Shown piece after piece: positions 25,714 through 32,337 of a stretch of 64,000 bases of DNA. The notes beneath the pieces were generated by a model, which made no database searches, was not told where the DNA came from, and was given only the letters and a program-made list of their open reading frames with translations. Source of the DNA: G963667425 sp963667425 [NCBI: bacterium] (GTDB lineage Bacteria > UBP6 > UBA1177); NCBI GenBank assembly GCA_963667425.1, contig OY763407.1, positions 806,001-870,000 of the forward strand, written 5' to 3'. The stretch's first letter is position 1. Every line of letters begins with the position of its first letter. The translations under genes were made by a program, and so were the position numbers.

Positions 25714-27087
25714 TTAAATATAAGTTATAAAAGCCTCGTCTGAGTCTGTAAGGTATTCCTCGTTGCCTTCAGCGGTAGTAATAGCGTATTCTGGTATTAG
25801 CACAGGCTGTTCACTGCAGCCGGTAAGTATCCATTTATTATCTCCGAGATAAGTAAGCTCCGCGATATCGCCAAGACGAGCTACGGAATAGTTACCACGA
25901 CAAATAAGAGTCACGCCTGTTCCAGCTGAAAAGCTTAAATAAGCATCTTCTGCAGTATCCGTAAGGATGAATTTGGTTACAGTACCTTTTAAAAAGTTGC
26001 TAGGCCCTCCTACAATGTTCATGTTCCAAGAGTAAGCCACTAAGGTTATTCCTCCCATATCTTCTCCCATGTAACCAGGGAATATAGGAGTGCTAGAAAG
26101 TGCCGGAGATTTAACAGAGTTTTTGCCTGAACTATATGGATAAGCTGACCCATATTCAATATTTAAATTACGAATTATGCCGCCCTGGAAGTTAGAAGTA
26201 TATATCTTTTCATCCGCGGTGCTCAGTGCGGAAGTACTATTAGCTGTGCAGTCTATAGCTCTAGCACCGTTTGTAAGTATAATATATTCCCATTTCTCAT
26301 AAACCGGAGGTTGTAAAAATCTACAGTTGTAAAAACCGCCCCCGTCTGCTAAAGGAAGTATGCCTGCGTTACCCTCCTCTTCTTTAGAGCAGTGGACTAT
26401 GACATCTCTAAAATAACCAACTTCGTCCATCGACCTGAAAGATCTACCTAGATAAATACTTTTTCCTTCAGGATTTCTAAAACGTAATTCACCACCAGTC
26501 ATCCCGTATTGTAACATAAGATAACTGTAAGTGTCATAAAAAGGGGCATGAATAGTTAATTTGCAGCCATGTAAATTTAAAAAAATGTCTGACCCTTCAG
26601 CAAAGTAGTGTAAAGGCTCTGCTAATTTAGTAATTTGTACATTTTTTAGAACTGGATTTATGTCACTTAATAAAGAGGCTACGCCATTCACTTCATGAAA
26701 TAGTTTAAAATTATCAAATACTGGCTGCTTGCCTACTCCAACAAAGTCAGTAAAAGGGATATACGCCTTGTCACTATAAGTCCCTCCGTGTATTTCTAAA
26801 GTCCACCTGTTATCAGCTGTGGGAGACTTACTGGAAATATATGCTGCGGCTGAGTCATATTCATTAAACACTTTACCTTCAACAGGTATTGCATCAGGGT
26901 CAAGGATAACTGTCCCAGTGGTTGTAGGCCCTTTATATGTTACTGTATGTTGTAAAAAATTCTCAACATCTATTGTGCTGACATCGGGATTCCCGTTAAC
27001 TAACTTCTCAGAATCAACAACAATTATCTTATCGCCATTTATGAGCGATCTCTTTTCTGTTTTTTGATCAAACCTTATATTTGCCAT
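25714..27087 (-). CDS. Tail fibre protein (fibre 1, leftward set)
   Basis: A 457-residue fibre. Its first 36 residues ('MANIRFDQKTEKRSLINGDK...') are almost the same as those of the rightward fibre at 39450-40676, and the DNA is about 85% identical by eye over the first 107 bases. The body is a beta-helix with a predicted receptor-binding role ('GVGKQPVFDNFKLFHEV'). The C-terminus carries 'KWILTGCSEQP' and a short beta tail shared with fibres 2 and 4. The shared N-terminus implies the same docking site on the baseplate. Confidence 0.75.
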   Translation of the reverse strand: MANIRFDQKTEKRSLINGDKIIVVDSEKLVNGNPDVSTIDVENFLQHTVTYKGPTTTGTVILDPDAIPVEGKVFNEYDSAAAYISSKSPTADNRWTLEIHGGTYSDKAYIPFTDFVGVGKQPVFDNFKLFHEVNGVASLLSDINPVLKNVQITKLAEPLHYFAEGSDIFLNLHGCKLTIHAPFYDTYSYLMLQYGMTGGELRFRNPEGKSIYLGRSFRSMDEVGYFRDVIVHCSKEEEGNAGILPLADGGGFYNCRFLQPPVYEKWEYIILTNGARAIDCTANSTSALSTADEKIYTSNFQGGIIRNLNIEYGSAYPYSSGKNSVKSPALSSTPIFPGYMGEDMGGITLVAYSWNMNIVGGPSNFLKGTVTKFILTDTAEDAYLSFSAGTGVTLICRGNYSVARLGDIAELTYLGDNKWILTGCSEQPVLIPEYAITTAEGNEEYLTDSDEAFITYI

Positions 27088-27105
27088 TTATTCTACCCCT
27101 TTATT

Positions 27106-27303
27106 TTAATCATTTTCTACTACGCTGTCCGGCACATTTTCCCATGTCCTTAAGCCTGTTTTAATTTTTCTTCTAAAAAGCAGATAAAGGGTTCTGTCAC
27201 TCATATTTTCATTTTGAGAGAATTCAGTAAATGTTTCTTTAAGAATTTTTGTAAAATCAGCTTCAAGAGCACCTGTAGCATTGTAAAGATCTATTTTAGC
27301 CAT
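27106..27303 (-). CDS. Hypothetical 65-residue late protein
   Basis: A small acidic/basic mixed protein ('MAKIDLYNATGALEADFTKI') with no signal peptide or membrane helix. It lies between the spanin genes and the first leftward fibre gene, close to both, so it is part of the leftward late operon. Possible roles are fibre assembly or lysis timing. No family recognised. Confidence 0.5.
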   Translation of the reverse strand: MAKIDLYNATGALEADFTKILKETFTEFSQNENMSDRTLYLLFRRKIKTGLRTWENVPDSVVEND

Positions 27304-27319
27304 ATAAAAACCTCATATA

Positions 27320-27598
27320 TTATTTGTCAGCATTTATTTCATTTCCTGAAAAACATTTAACAGCTGTTTCTAATTTTGATATATATGCTTTTTGAAGTGC
27401 AAAATTATTTAACAATATTGCAAAGCTTTCTATTTTTGTATCACTTGGCTTTATCATCTGATAGTTGGGTTTTTGAGGAATCGGACATTTTCTCTCTATA
27501 AAGATCTTCTCCGTTTGAACTGTTGAACAGCTCATTAACACGACTCCACAAAATCCAGTCATCAGTTTCAAAACATTGTTTTTCATTGTCTTTTTCAT
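27320..27598 (-). CDS. Outer-membrane spanin lipoprotein (Rz1-like), embedded in the i-spanin gene
   Basis: Start chosen at the ATG at 27598 (a second lies at 27586), which gives a short hydrophobic leader and lipobox 'VVLMSC' before the acylated Cys. The mature protein is about 70 residues, with a Pro-containing segment ('CPIPQKPNYQ') and a helical end. It overlaps the i-spanin gene in another frame and runs about 120 bases past it, the overlapping Rz/Rz1 architecture of lambda-type phages. Together they fuse inner and outer membranes at lysis. Confidence 0.7.
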   Translation of the reverse strand: MKKTMKNNVLKLMTGFCGVVLMSCSTVQTEKIFIERKCPIPQKPNYQMIKPSDTKIESFAILLNNFALQKAYISKLETAVKCFSGNEINADK

Positions 27599-27872
27599 TG
27601 CTTTTGGTGATTTCAATATATTTTTTAATAACTGAACTATTTTTGTTGTAGTTGGCTTCTTTGATATTTTCAATCTTTTCAAATGCTTGAGCTGTCTCTT
27701 TAAGTAGTTTAATGTTTTCTTCCTGTTTTTTTGTCTCTTTTTTAAGAAGTTCAATATTTTTTTTAAGTTCAGTAATTTCATTTTCTTTCTCTTTTAAAGA
27801 GGTTTTAAAATAAAAAAATAAAAAAATAACTGTTACTATTAATGCTATCAACAGAATCATTTTCCATTTCAT
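27441..27872 (-). CDS. Inner-membrane spanin (Rz-like)
   Basis: Start placed at 27872, just after the endolysin stop; an upstream ATG would run into the endolysin gene. The 143-residue protein has an N-terminal membrane anchor ('MILLIALIVTVIFLFFYF'), then about 60 residues of Lys/Glu-rich coiled coil and a more polar C-terminus. This is the type II i-spanin pattern, and it encloses the start of the lipoprotein spanin. It should span the periplasm and act after the endolysin. Confidence 0.72.
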   Translation of the reverse strand: MKWKMILLIALIVTVIFLFFYFKTSLKEKENEITELKKNIELLKKETKKQEENIKLLKETAQAFEKIENIKEANYNKNSSVIKKYIEITKSNEKDNEKQCFETDDWILWSRVNELFNSSNGEDLYREKMSDSSKTQLSDDKAK

Positions 27873-27876
27873 ATTT

Positions 27877-28266
27877 TTAAACCAGTTCAAAATGGACAAG
27901 ATCGTTAAACTGCTGATCATTCATCTCTCCGTCATCATCCCAGTCTCCACCCCATCTAAGCTTTACTTCATTCTTTTCTGCTCTTTCAAAGATTATATTT
28001 TTTAATTCTATAAATCTTGATGTGTCTTTCCAATCGATTGGATAAGGAGCTATATCAACTGCCTTGCTGGGATAAGTATTGTGTTTTGAATTAGGAAATT
28101 TAAGTTTACTTTTCCCCTCTTTATAGTATTTGTCTTGCGTCTTTTCATCTCTATAACCTTCAAGAATTGAAAAGTCATATATCTTTATAGCTTCTTTTAA
28201 TATTTTCTGCAGTCTTACATCAAGAGTTACAAGTCTTTTAATACTGGAAACACTAAAATCAGCCAT
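27877..28266 (-). CDS. M15-type endolysin (L-alanyl-D-glutamate peptidase-like)
   Basis: A 129-residue cell-wall peptidase. The zinc site of the VanY/M15 family is visible: H62 and D71 in 'SKHNTYPSKAVDI' and H125 in 'DLVHFEL', with 'EGYRDEKTQDKYY' upstream as the usual structural element. It cleaves stem peptides of peptidoglycan. There is no signal peptide, so it needs the adjacent holin-like protein to reach the wall. It overlaps neither neighbour but sits within four bases of both. Confidence 0.88.
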   Translation of the reverse strand: MADFSVSSIKRLVTLDVRLQKILKEAIKIYDFSILEGYRDEKTQDKYYKEGKSKLKFPNSKHNTYPSKAVDIAPYPIDWKDTSRFIELKNIIFERAEKNEVKLRWGGDWDDDGEMNDQQFNDLVHFELV

Positions 28267-28269
28267 AAT

Positions 28270-28782
28270 TTAACCACTTATTGAAACTGTTGTGGAAGGT
28301 ATCAAATGGCAAACACCAAATACAGGACAAGGAGACTGATTATGGATAGGATAAAAAATAGCACCATCACCAGTATTTATAATAATTTCACCTTTTGATA
28401 AATTTATTAATGAAGTCTCTGTTGAAATAGATATTGAATCCTTTTCAAGTTTAATTTCTGAGGTACCTACTTTTAAACTTAGAAAACTTGTATCTGCATT
28501 GTGAGTTATTATGCTGCCATCTTCAAATCTTTTTTCCCACACATCTTCTTTAGCAGGCGTATCTTTATCAGAGTAGAGACGGCATATTATCCAGCCGTCA
28601 TTTAAATCATCATCAAGTAAGCAACCCACATAACTGTTTTCTTTATAATTAAAGCTTTCATCAGGTCCTGTAAAGCCTATTTGAAGCCAGTTTGTAACTA
28701 TATTGTGTTGCTGTGGTAAAATGACTTTTGCCTGCATTTTTTCACAATCAAGCTCTTTTATGTAACCTTCTACTCTTCTCAT
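28270..28782 (-). CDS. Baseplate spike protein, gpV-like
   Basis: A 170-residue phage spike/baseplate assembly protein. An OB-fold-like N-terminus ('EGYIKELDCEKMQAKVILPQ') is followed by 'YVGCLLDDDLNDGWIICRLY' and a Gly/Thr-poor beta-helix stem ('ISTETSLINLSKGEIIINTG'), as in P2 gpV and Mu gp45. It lacks an obvious terminal HxH iron motif; a small separate protein at 37298-37537 carries one. It is unusual in being encoded in the lysis operon, opposite the other baseplate genes. Confidence 0.75.
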   Translation of the reverse strand: MRRVEGYIKELDCEKMQAKVILPQQHNIVTNWLQIGFTGPDESFNYKENSYVGCLLDDDLNDGWIICRLYSDKDTPAKEDVWEKRFEDGSIITHNADTSFLSLKVGTSEIKLEKDSISISTETSLINLSKGEIIINTGDGAIFYPIHNQSPCPVFGVCHLIPSTTVSISG

Positions 28783-28793
28783 TTTAATTTTCC

Positions 28794-29078
28794 TTATTTA
28801 TCATCTTCTTCAATAACTGGTCTTTTTATTCTTATCATTGGACACCATTGATTTTGATCAATTTTAAGTTCAATCCTTGTAAGCTGACTGTAATTCATCT
28901 GAAGAGCATCTGTCATCTCTTTCATCTCAGATAGCATCTCTTCATTTGTTTTTTTGAAATTATTGATAAGATCCTCAATATTGCGATTGCTCTGTTTATT
29001 AGTCATCCACCAGATAGCAAAAATCAGTGCAGGATATCCAACTGCTTTCACAGCCTCAATTAGAAAAGTAAATTCCAT
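28794..29078 (-). CDS. Holin-like single-pass membrane protein
   Basis: A 94-residue protein with one hydrophobic helix at residues 4-25 ('LIEAVKAVGYPALIFAIWWM'), followed by a charged helical cytoplasmic tail. Size, topology and position (first gene of the leftward late operon, two genes before the endolysin) fit the BhlA/UviB-type holins. It would permeabilise the inner membrane for the endolysin. A structural membrane role cannot be excluded. Confidence 0.6.
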   Translation of the reverse strand: MEFTFLIEAVKAVGYPALIFAIWWMTNKQSNRNIEDLINNFKKTNEEMLSEMKEMTDALQMNYSQLTRIELKIDQNQWCPMIRIKRPVIEEDDK

Positions 29079-29226
29079 AAGAAATAATCTCCAAATAATC
29101 AGTTCTACTTTAAATATAAAAACAGCTGTTTAGAAAAAGTACAAAGACTCTTTGTATTAAGGAGTATTGATTTGAGCTATTCTGAAATTGTAAAAAAGAT
29201 TTAATAGCTTTATACAGAGAGTTTTA
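29079..29226. promoter_or_regulatory. Divergent late control region
   Basis: A 148-base gap between the leftward lysis/fibre operon and the rightward tail operon. It contains two perfect dyads: AACAGCTGTT (29121-29130) and ACAAAG-ACT-CTTTGT (29141-29155). No good -35/-10 pair is obvious, as expected for activator-dependent promoters. Binding by the Mor-like protein is inferred from position only. Confidence 0.55.
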
Positions 29227-29691
29227 ATGATAACAGCTATAGAAAATGCAATATTGACAGCGTTGACTAATGAATCATTAGACAGCACTTCACCTCTTCA
29301 TAATGTAGTTATTGAAGCAACTGGTAAAACAGAATTCCCGACAATTGAAGCATCATCTGACGGTACTATATGGATTAACTTAGCAGAAATAATACCTTCA
29401 GACCCTCAAGGAATGGGGAACTTTTATCAGGATGATTTATATGATTTTGATATAAATATATTTAGCAAAACATTAAAGAGTGACTCTTCTTCAGAAGGTT
29501 CTGCTTACAATCTCATAACTGCAATCAGAAAAGTAGTTTCAGGTATCGTTCCAACAGATGGCGTTAGACAAACATTTCTTACAAAATGTGAGTTTATAAA
29601 AGTCTTAAATGATATCTGGAAACACAGAATGACCTTTTCAACAACAGGAAGAACTGTGATTGAATATGAAGAGGAAAACTATGAGCTATAG
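29227..29691 (+). CDS. Mu gp37-like tail protein (DUF1834-like)
   Basis: A 154-residue protein, first gene of the rightward operon. The pattern resembles the DUF1834/gp37 family next to the sheath gene in Mu-like phages ('IENAILTALTNESLDSTSPL' at the start, 'CEFIKVLNDIWKHRMTFSTT' near the end). Such proteins probably terminate or complete the tail tube. In a head-less particle it would cap the tube. Confidence 0.6.
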   Translation: MITAIENAILTALTNESLDSTSPLHNVVIEATGKTEFPTIEASSDGTIWINLAEIIPSDPQGMGNFYQDDLYDFDINIFSKTLKSDSSSEGSAYNLITAIRKVVSGIVPTDGVRQTFLTKCEFIKVLNDIWKHRMTFSTTGRTVIEYEEENYEL

Positions 29692-29743
29692 CGTAAAAGA
29701 GATAGATGTAGAAAGAAAAACTGTCATTATAACGGAGGATTAA
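29681..29743 (+). CDS. 20-residue coupled mini-ORF before the sheath gene
   Basis: ATG at 29681 (GAGGA upstream) overlaps the end of the preceding gene and the stop is directly followed by the sheath ATG (TAAATG). The product starts 'MSYSVKEIDVERKTVIITED'. It may be a vestige of the small DUF2635-type gene found here in Mu-like phages, or a translational coupler. Its own ribosome site for the sheath (GGAGG) lies at its 3' end. Confidence 0.4.
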   Translation: MSYSVKEIDVERKTVIITED

Positions 29744-31369
29744 ATGGCATATTTACATGGTGTAGAAACTATTATAAGTTCAGATCTACCAAAAAGTGTA
29801 TCTGAAGCAAGAACGTCGATCATTGGAATCGTAGGAACAGCAAACCCGGCTGGAGTTGATCCGGCAAATTGGAAAGTTAATGAACCTGTTGTACTTTTGA
29901 AGGAAAGTGACATTGTAAGTGTTGCAGGAAAACCTTCGGATGATTACACACTTAACAAGTATCTTACAAAAATGTATGAACAGTTTACCGATGAAGTACC
30001 TGTTGTTGTTGTTGTAAATGCTCTACCACTAACCGATGGCAATAAAACTTTTACTGAAGGAAGTACGATATCACTGGAACATAAAAATGTGTGCGATGTT
30101 GTAGTAAAAAAAGGAGAGGGAGCAGCTGCGGTAATAGTTCCTACAACTGATTATACAGTTGATTATGAAACAGGTGTAGTAACAATTACAAACAAAGATA
30201 TTACATCAGGTACAATTACATATAAATATGGGGAAGAATTATACATTAAAATAACTGATGAACCACAAACAGTAAGTGAAAAGAAAGTAAATCTTGATTA
30301 TTCTAGCATCAAAGATTTAACAGTAACTTTTACTGGTATAGAGAACGTTGAAGAAAATACCCATTACAGTGTTGACCTTGTTAATGGAATTATCACAATA
30401 CTTGATAGTACAAAAATACCTGAAGAGACTGTAGTTACAGCAAGTTATGCATATTCCAAGGAAGTTTTAAATGTTGTAGGCGCAACATCTCCAGCTAGAA
30501 CAGGTGTTAATGCTCTTATAGATGCAAAAACTCTTACTGGTTACACTCCAAAAATCATTGGTGCACCAGGTTTTTCTCATATTAAAAAAGTTGCTGATGT
30601 CCTTTCAGGTGTTGCTGATAATCTTAAAGCAAGATTTTATGTTGATGCAGATATGGAAACAAATCCAACTGTTTCAGATATAATAACAGCAAGAAATGGA
30701 AAAAAGCCTGATGCTTTTGCAACACACTCTAAAAGAGGAACGCTTCTTTTTCCTGAACTTATATATGATAAAAAGAAATACCCTGCATCTGTTGCTGCAA
30801 TGGGTGTTAGAGCCAGAACAGATATGGATAGTTCAAAAGGTTATCACTGGTCAATTTCCAGCCAGGAAATTAAAGGCTTTGATGGCATCTCAATACCTGT
30901 AGAGTATTCAATCAATAACTCTTCTGCAGAATCTCAGCATCTAAATTCAGAAGGTATTGTAACAATTAAAAATGTTTCCGGTCTTAAATTTTGTGGAAAC
31001 GAAAACTCCAGTTTTGATACTAACAATTCAGGAAACACTGATTCTGAAAGATTCGAAGTTACCATGACAATTGGTGATGTTATTGAAGAATCTATAGAAC
31101 TTTACACAGAACAGAGAATAGATCAGCCTATTACCAGCCAGTGGATTCTTGGAATCGTAAGAGATGTTAATTTGTTCCTCAGAAATCTTACAGGTAGAGG
31201 CGTTATTGCCGGTGGTCTGTGTTGGTATGAACCAGATTCAAATGACGTAACAGATCTCTCTAAGGGAGAAATAAAGTTCAGTTATGATGATGCAGCAACA
31301 CCACCTGCAAACAAAGTAACATACTACAGATCACAAAATCTTGATTATTTAGCTAACCTCGGGAGGTAA
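29744..31369 (+). CDS. Contractile tail sheath protein
   Basis: A 541-residue sheath subunit, longer than P2 FI (about 396). The C-terminal half shows sheath hallmarks ('MGVRARTDMDSSKGYHWSIS', 'GIVRDVNLFLRNLTGRG'), and the N-terminus 'GVETIISSDLPKSVSEARTS' matches P2/Mu-type sheaths. Between about residues 100 and 245 it carries two inserted beta-rich repeats ('YTVDYETGVVTI' and 'YSVDLVNGIITI'), probably immunoglobulin-like decorations on the outer surface. It assembles around the tube and contracts to drive it. Confidence 0.9.
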   Translation: MAYLHGVETIISSDLPKSVSEARTSIIGIVGTANPAGVDPANWKVNEPVVLLKESDIVSVAGKPSDDYTLNKYLTKMYEQFTDEVPVVVVVNALPLTDGNKTFTEGSTISLEHKNVCDVVVKKGEGAAAVIVPTTDYTVDYETGVVTITNKDITSGTITYKYGEELYIKITDEPQTVSEKKVNLDYSSIKDLTVTFTGIENVEENTHYSVDLVNGIITILDSTKIPEETVVTASYAYSKEVLNVVGATSPARTGVNALIDAKTLTGYTPKIIGAPGFSHIKKVADVLSGVADNLKARFYVDADMETNPTVSDIITARNGKKPDAFATHSKRGTLLFPELIYDKKKYPASVAAMGVRARTDMDSSKGYHWSISSQEIKGFDGISIPVEYSINNSSAESQHLNSEGIVTIKNVSGLKFCGNENSSFDTNNSGNTDSERFEVTMTIGDVIEESIELYTEQRIDQPITSQWILGIVRDVNLFLRNLTGRGVIAGGLCWYEPDSNDVTDLSKGEIKFSYDDAATPPANKVTYYRSQNLDYLANLGR

Positions 31370-31374
31370 TAAAT

Positions 31375-31884
31375 ATGTCTGCTTTAAATTTTGATATAGT
31401 AACTGGTGCTAATGTTTATCTTCAGGATAACAGCCTTTTTGGAAGAGCACTTGAAGTTTCAGGGCTTTCTTTAAAATCAACAATGAAAGAAATAGCCCCA
31501 ATTGGAATGTATGGTAAAAAGAAAGTTGCAACTGGAATAGATTCCATGGAGCTTTCAATAAAATGGGACTTTATAAATGAAAATTCTTTTTCAAGCATGG
31601 ATGATCTCAACCTTTCAATTAGAGGAAATGTCCAGAGAAACGAGAATGGTTCTGTAAGTAACTTCCCAGTGATTATAGAGTGTAAAGGAAGAATAGAAGA
31701 AAACAATTTCTTTGGAACACTTAAACATCAGGAATGGACTGGTCAGGAAACAAAACTTACTCTTGACTATGTAAAAGTAACTCATAATGGTTCTGATCTG
31801 TTAGAAATAGATGTAGAAAACAACGTTTTCAAAGAAAATGGTTCAGATCGTCTTGAGGATATGAGAACTAACTCAGGTTTATAA
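31375..31884 (+). CDS. Tail tube protein (P2 FII-like)
   Basis: A 169-residue tube subunit. 'ALNFDIVTGANVYLQDNSLF' and 'MELSIKWDFINENSF' fit the P2 FII family, as does the position right after the sheath and before the E-type chaperone. It forms hexameric rings stacked along the tape measure. The ribosome site GGAGG overlaps the sheath stop region, giving close coupling. Confidence 0.85.
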   Translation: MSALNFDIVTGANVYLQDNSLFGRALEVSGLSLKSTMKEIAPIGMYGKKKVATGIDSMELSIKWDFINENSFSSMDDLNLSIRGNVQRNENGSVSNFPVIIECKGRIEENNFFGTLKHQEWTGQETKLTLDYVKVTHNGSDLLEIDVENNVFKENGSDRLEDMRTNSGL

Positions 31885-31902
31885 TAAAAAGAGGTTAAAA
31901 AA

Positions 31903-32172
31903 ATGAACATCAAAAAAATAGATAACAAATCCATGTTTACTTTTGAAACAATTGAAATGAGAGAGCCTGTCTTACAGGATTTTATAAATGCTGAAATGAT
32001 TTCAGGAAGCATGAAAGGTTTTAAGTTTATAATCGGACTCATTTCGGAAACGTGTCTTTTTGATGGCAAAAAAGCTCTTTTTGAAGATCTTTTAAACATG
32101 AGAAGTGAAGATTTTTTATCCGTTTCGGAAGCTATGGAGCTTTCGAATCAGGAAGATTTGCTGAAGGATTAA
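31903..32172 (+). CDS. Tail assembly chaperone gpE, unshifted form
   Basis: An 89-residue protein in the position of P2 E, between tube and tape-measure genes. It begins 'MNIKKIDNKSMFTFETIEMR' and is mostly helical. It should bind the tape measure and tube during assembly. Its 3' part contains a slippery heptamer that generates an extended product. Confidence 0.8.
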   Translation: MNIKKIDNKSMFTFETIEMREPVLQDFINAEMISGSMKGFKFIIGLISETCLFDGKKALFEDLLNMRSEDFLSVSEAMELSNQEDLLKD

Positions 32173-32294
32173 TATTCCTTCAACATGAAGGGGGGTTTAA
32201 TCATAAAGATGTAATAAAAATGACCCCCTTAGAATTTCAATTTTGGATAAACAAAACTGCATCCTACTGCGAAATGAAAGCCCCGTCTAATTAA
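31903..32294 (+). CDS. gpE-E' chaperone fusion made by -1 frameshift
   Basis: A -1 shift at TTTTTTA (32112-32118) joins the first 72 residues of E to a 58-codon open extension ending at the TAA at 32292-32294, giving about 130 residues, close to P2's E+E'. The extension contains 'KMTPLEFQFWINKTASYCEM', an E'-type motif. The -1 frame has no stop between the site and 32292, which supports real use. Confidence 0.78.
32112..32118 (+). promoter_or_regulatory. Programmed -1 frameshift site (T TTT TTA)
   Basis: The heptamer is in phase with E codons gaT-TTT-TTA, so both tRNAs can slip by one base, as at T TTT TTG in P2 E. A long GC-rich hairpin (AAGGGGG at 32188, CCCCCTT at 32224) lies about 70 bases downstream, probably too far to stimulate slippage. 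Confidence 0.75.
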
Positions 32295-32307
32295 AAGCCG
32301 GGGTTTT
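32277..32307 (+). terminator. Terminator-like hairpin between E' and the tape measure
   Basis: AAAGCCCCG (32277-32285) pairs with CGGGGTTTT (32299-32307) with one G-U pair and a 13-base loop; the U-run forms the 3' arm. The E' stop lies in the loop. It could attenuate transcription so that less tape measure than tube is made. It may also be an mRNA stability element. Confidence 0.4.
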
Positions 32308-32337
32308 CATGAGCAAAAAACTATTCAGGAGTTATCA

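Noticed and set aside
20680-27087. Host adhesins or autotransporters
   Set aside because: No signal peptides; shared N- and C-terminal regions with the fibres next to gpI and membership of the lysis operon mark them as tail fibres.
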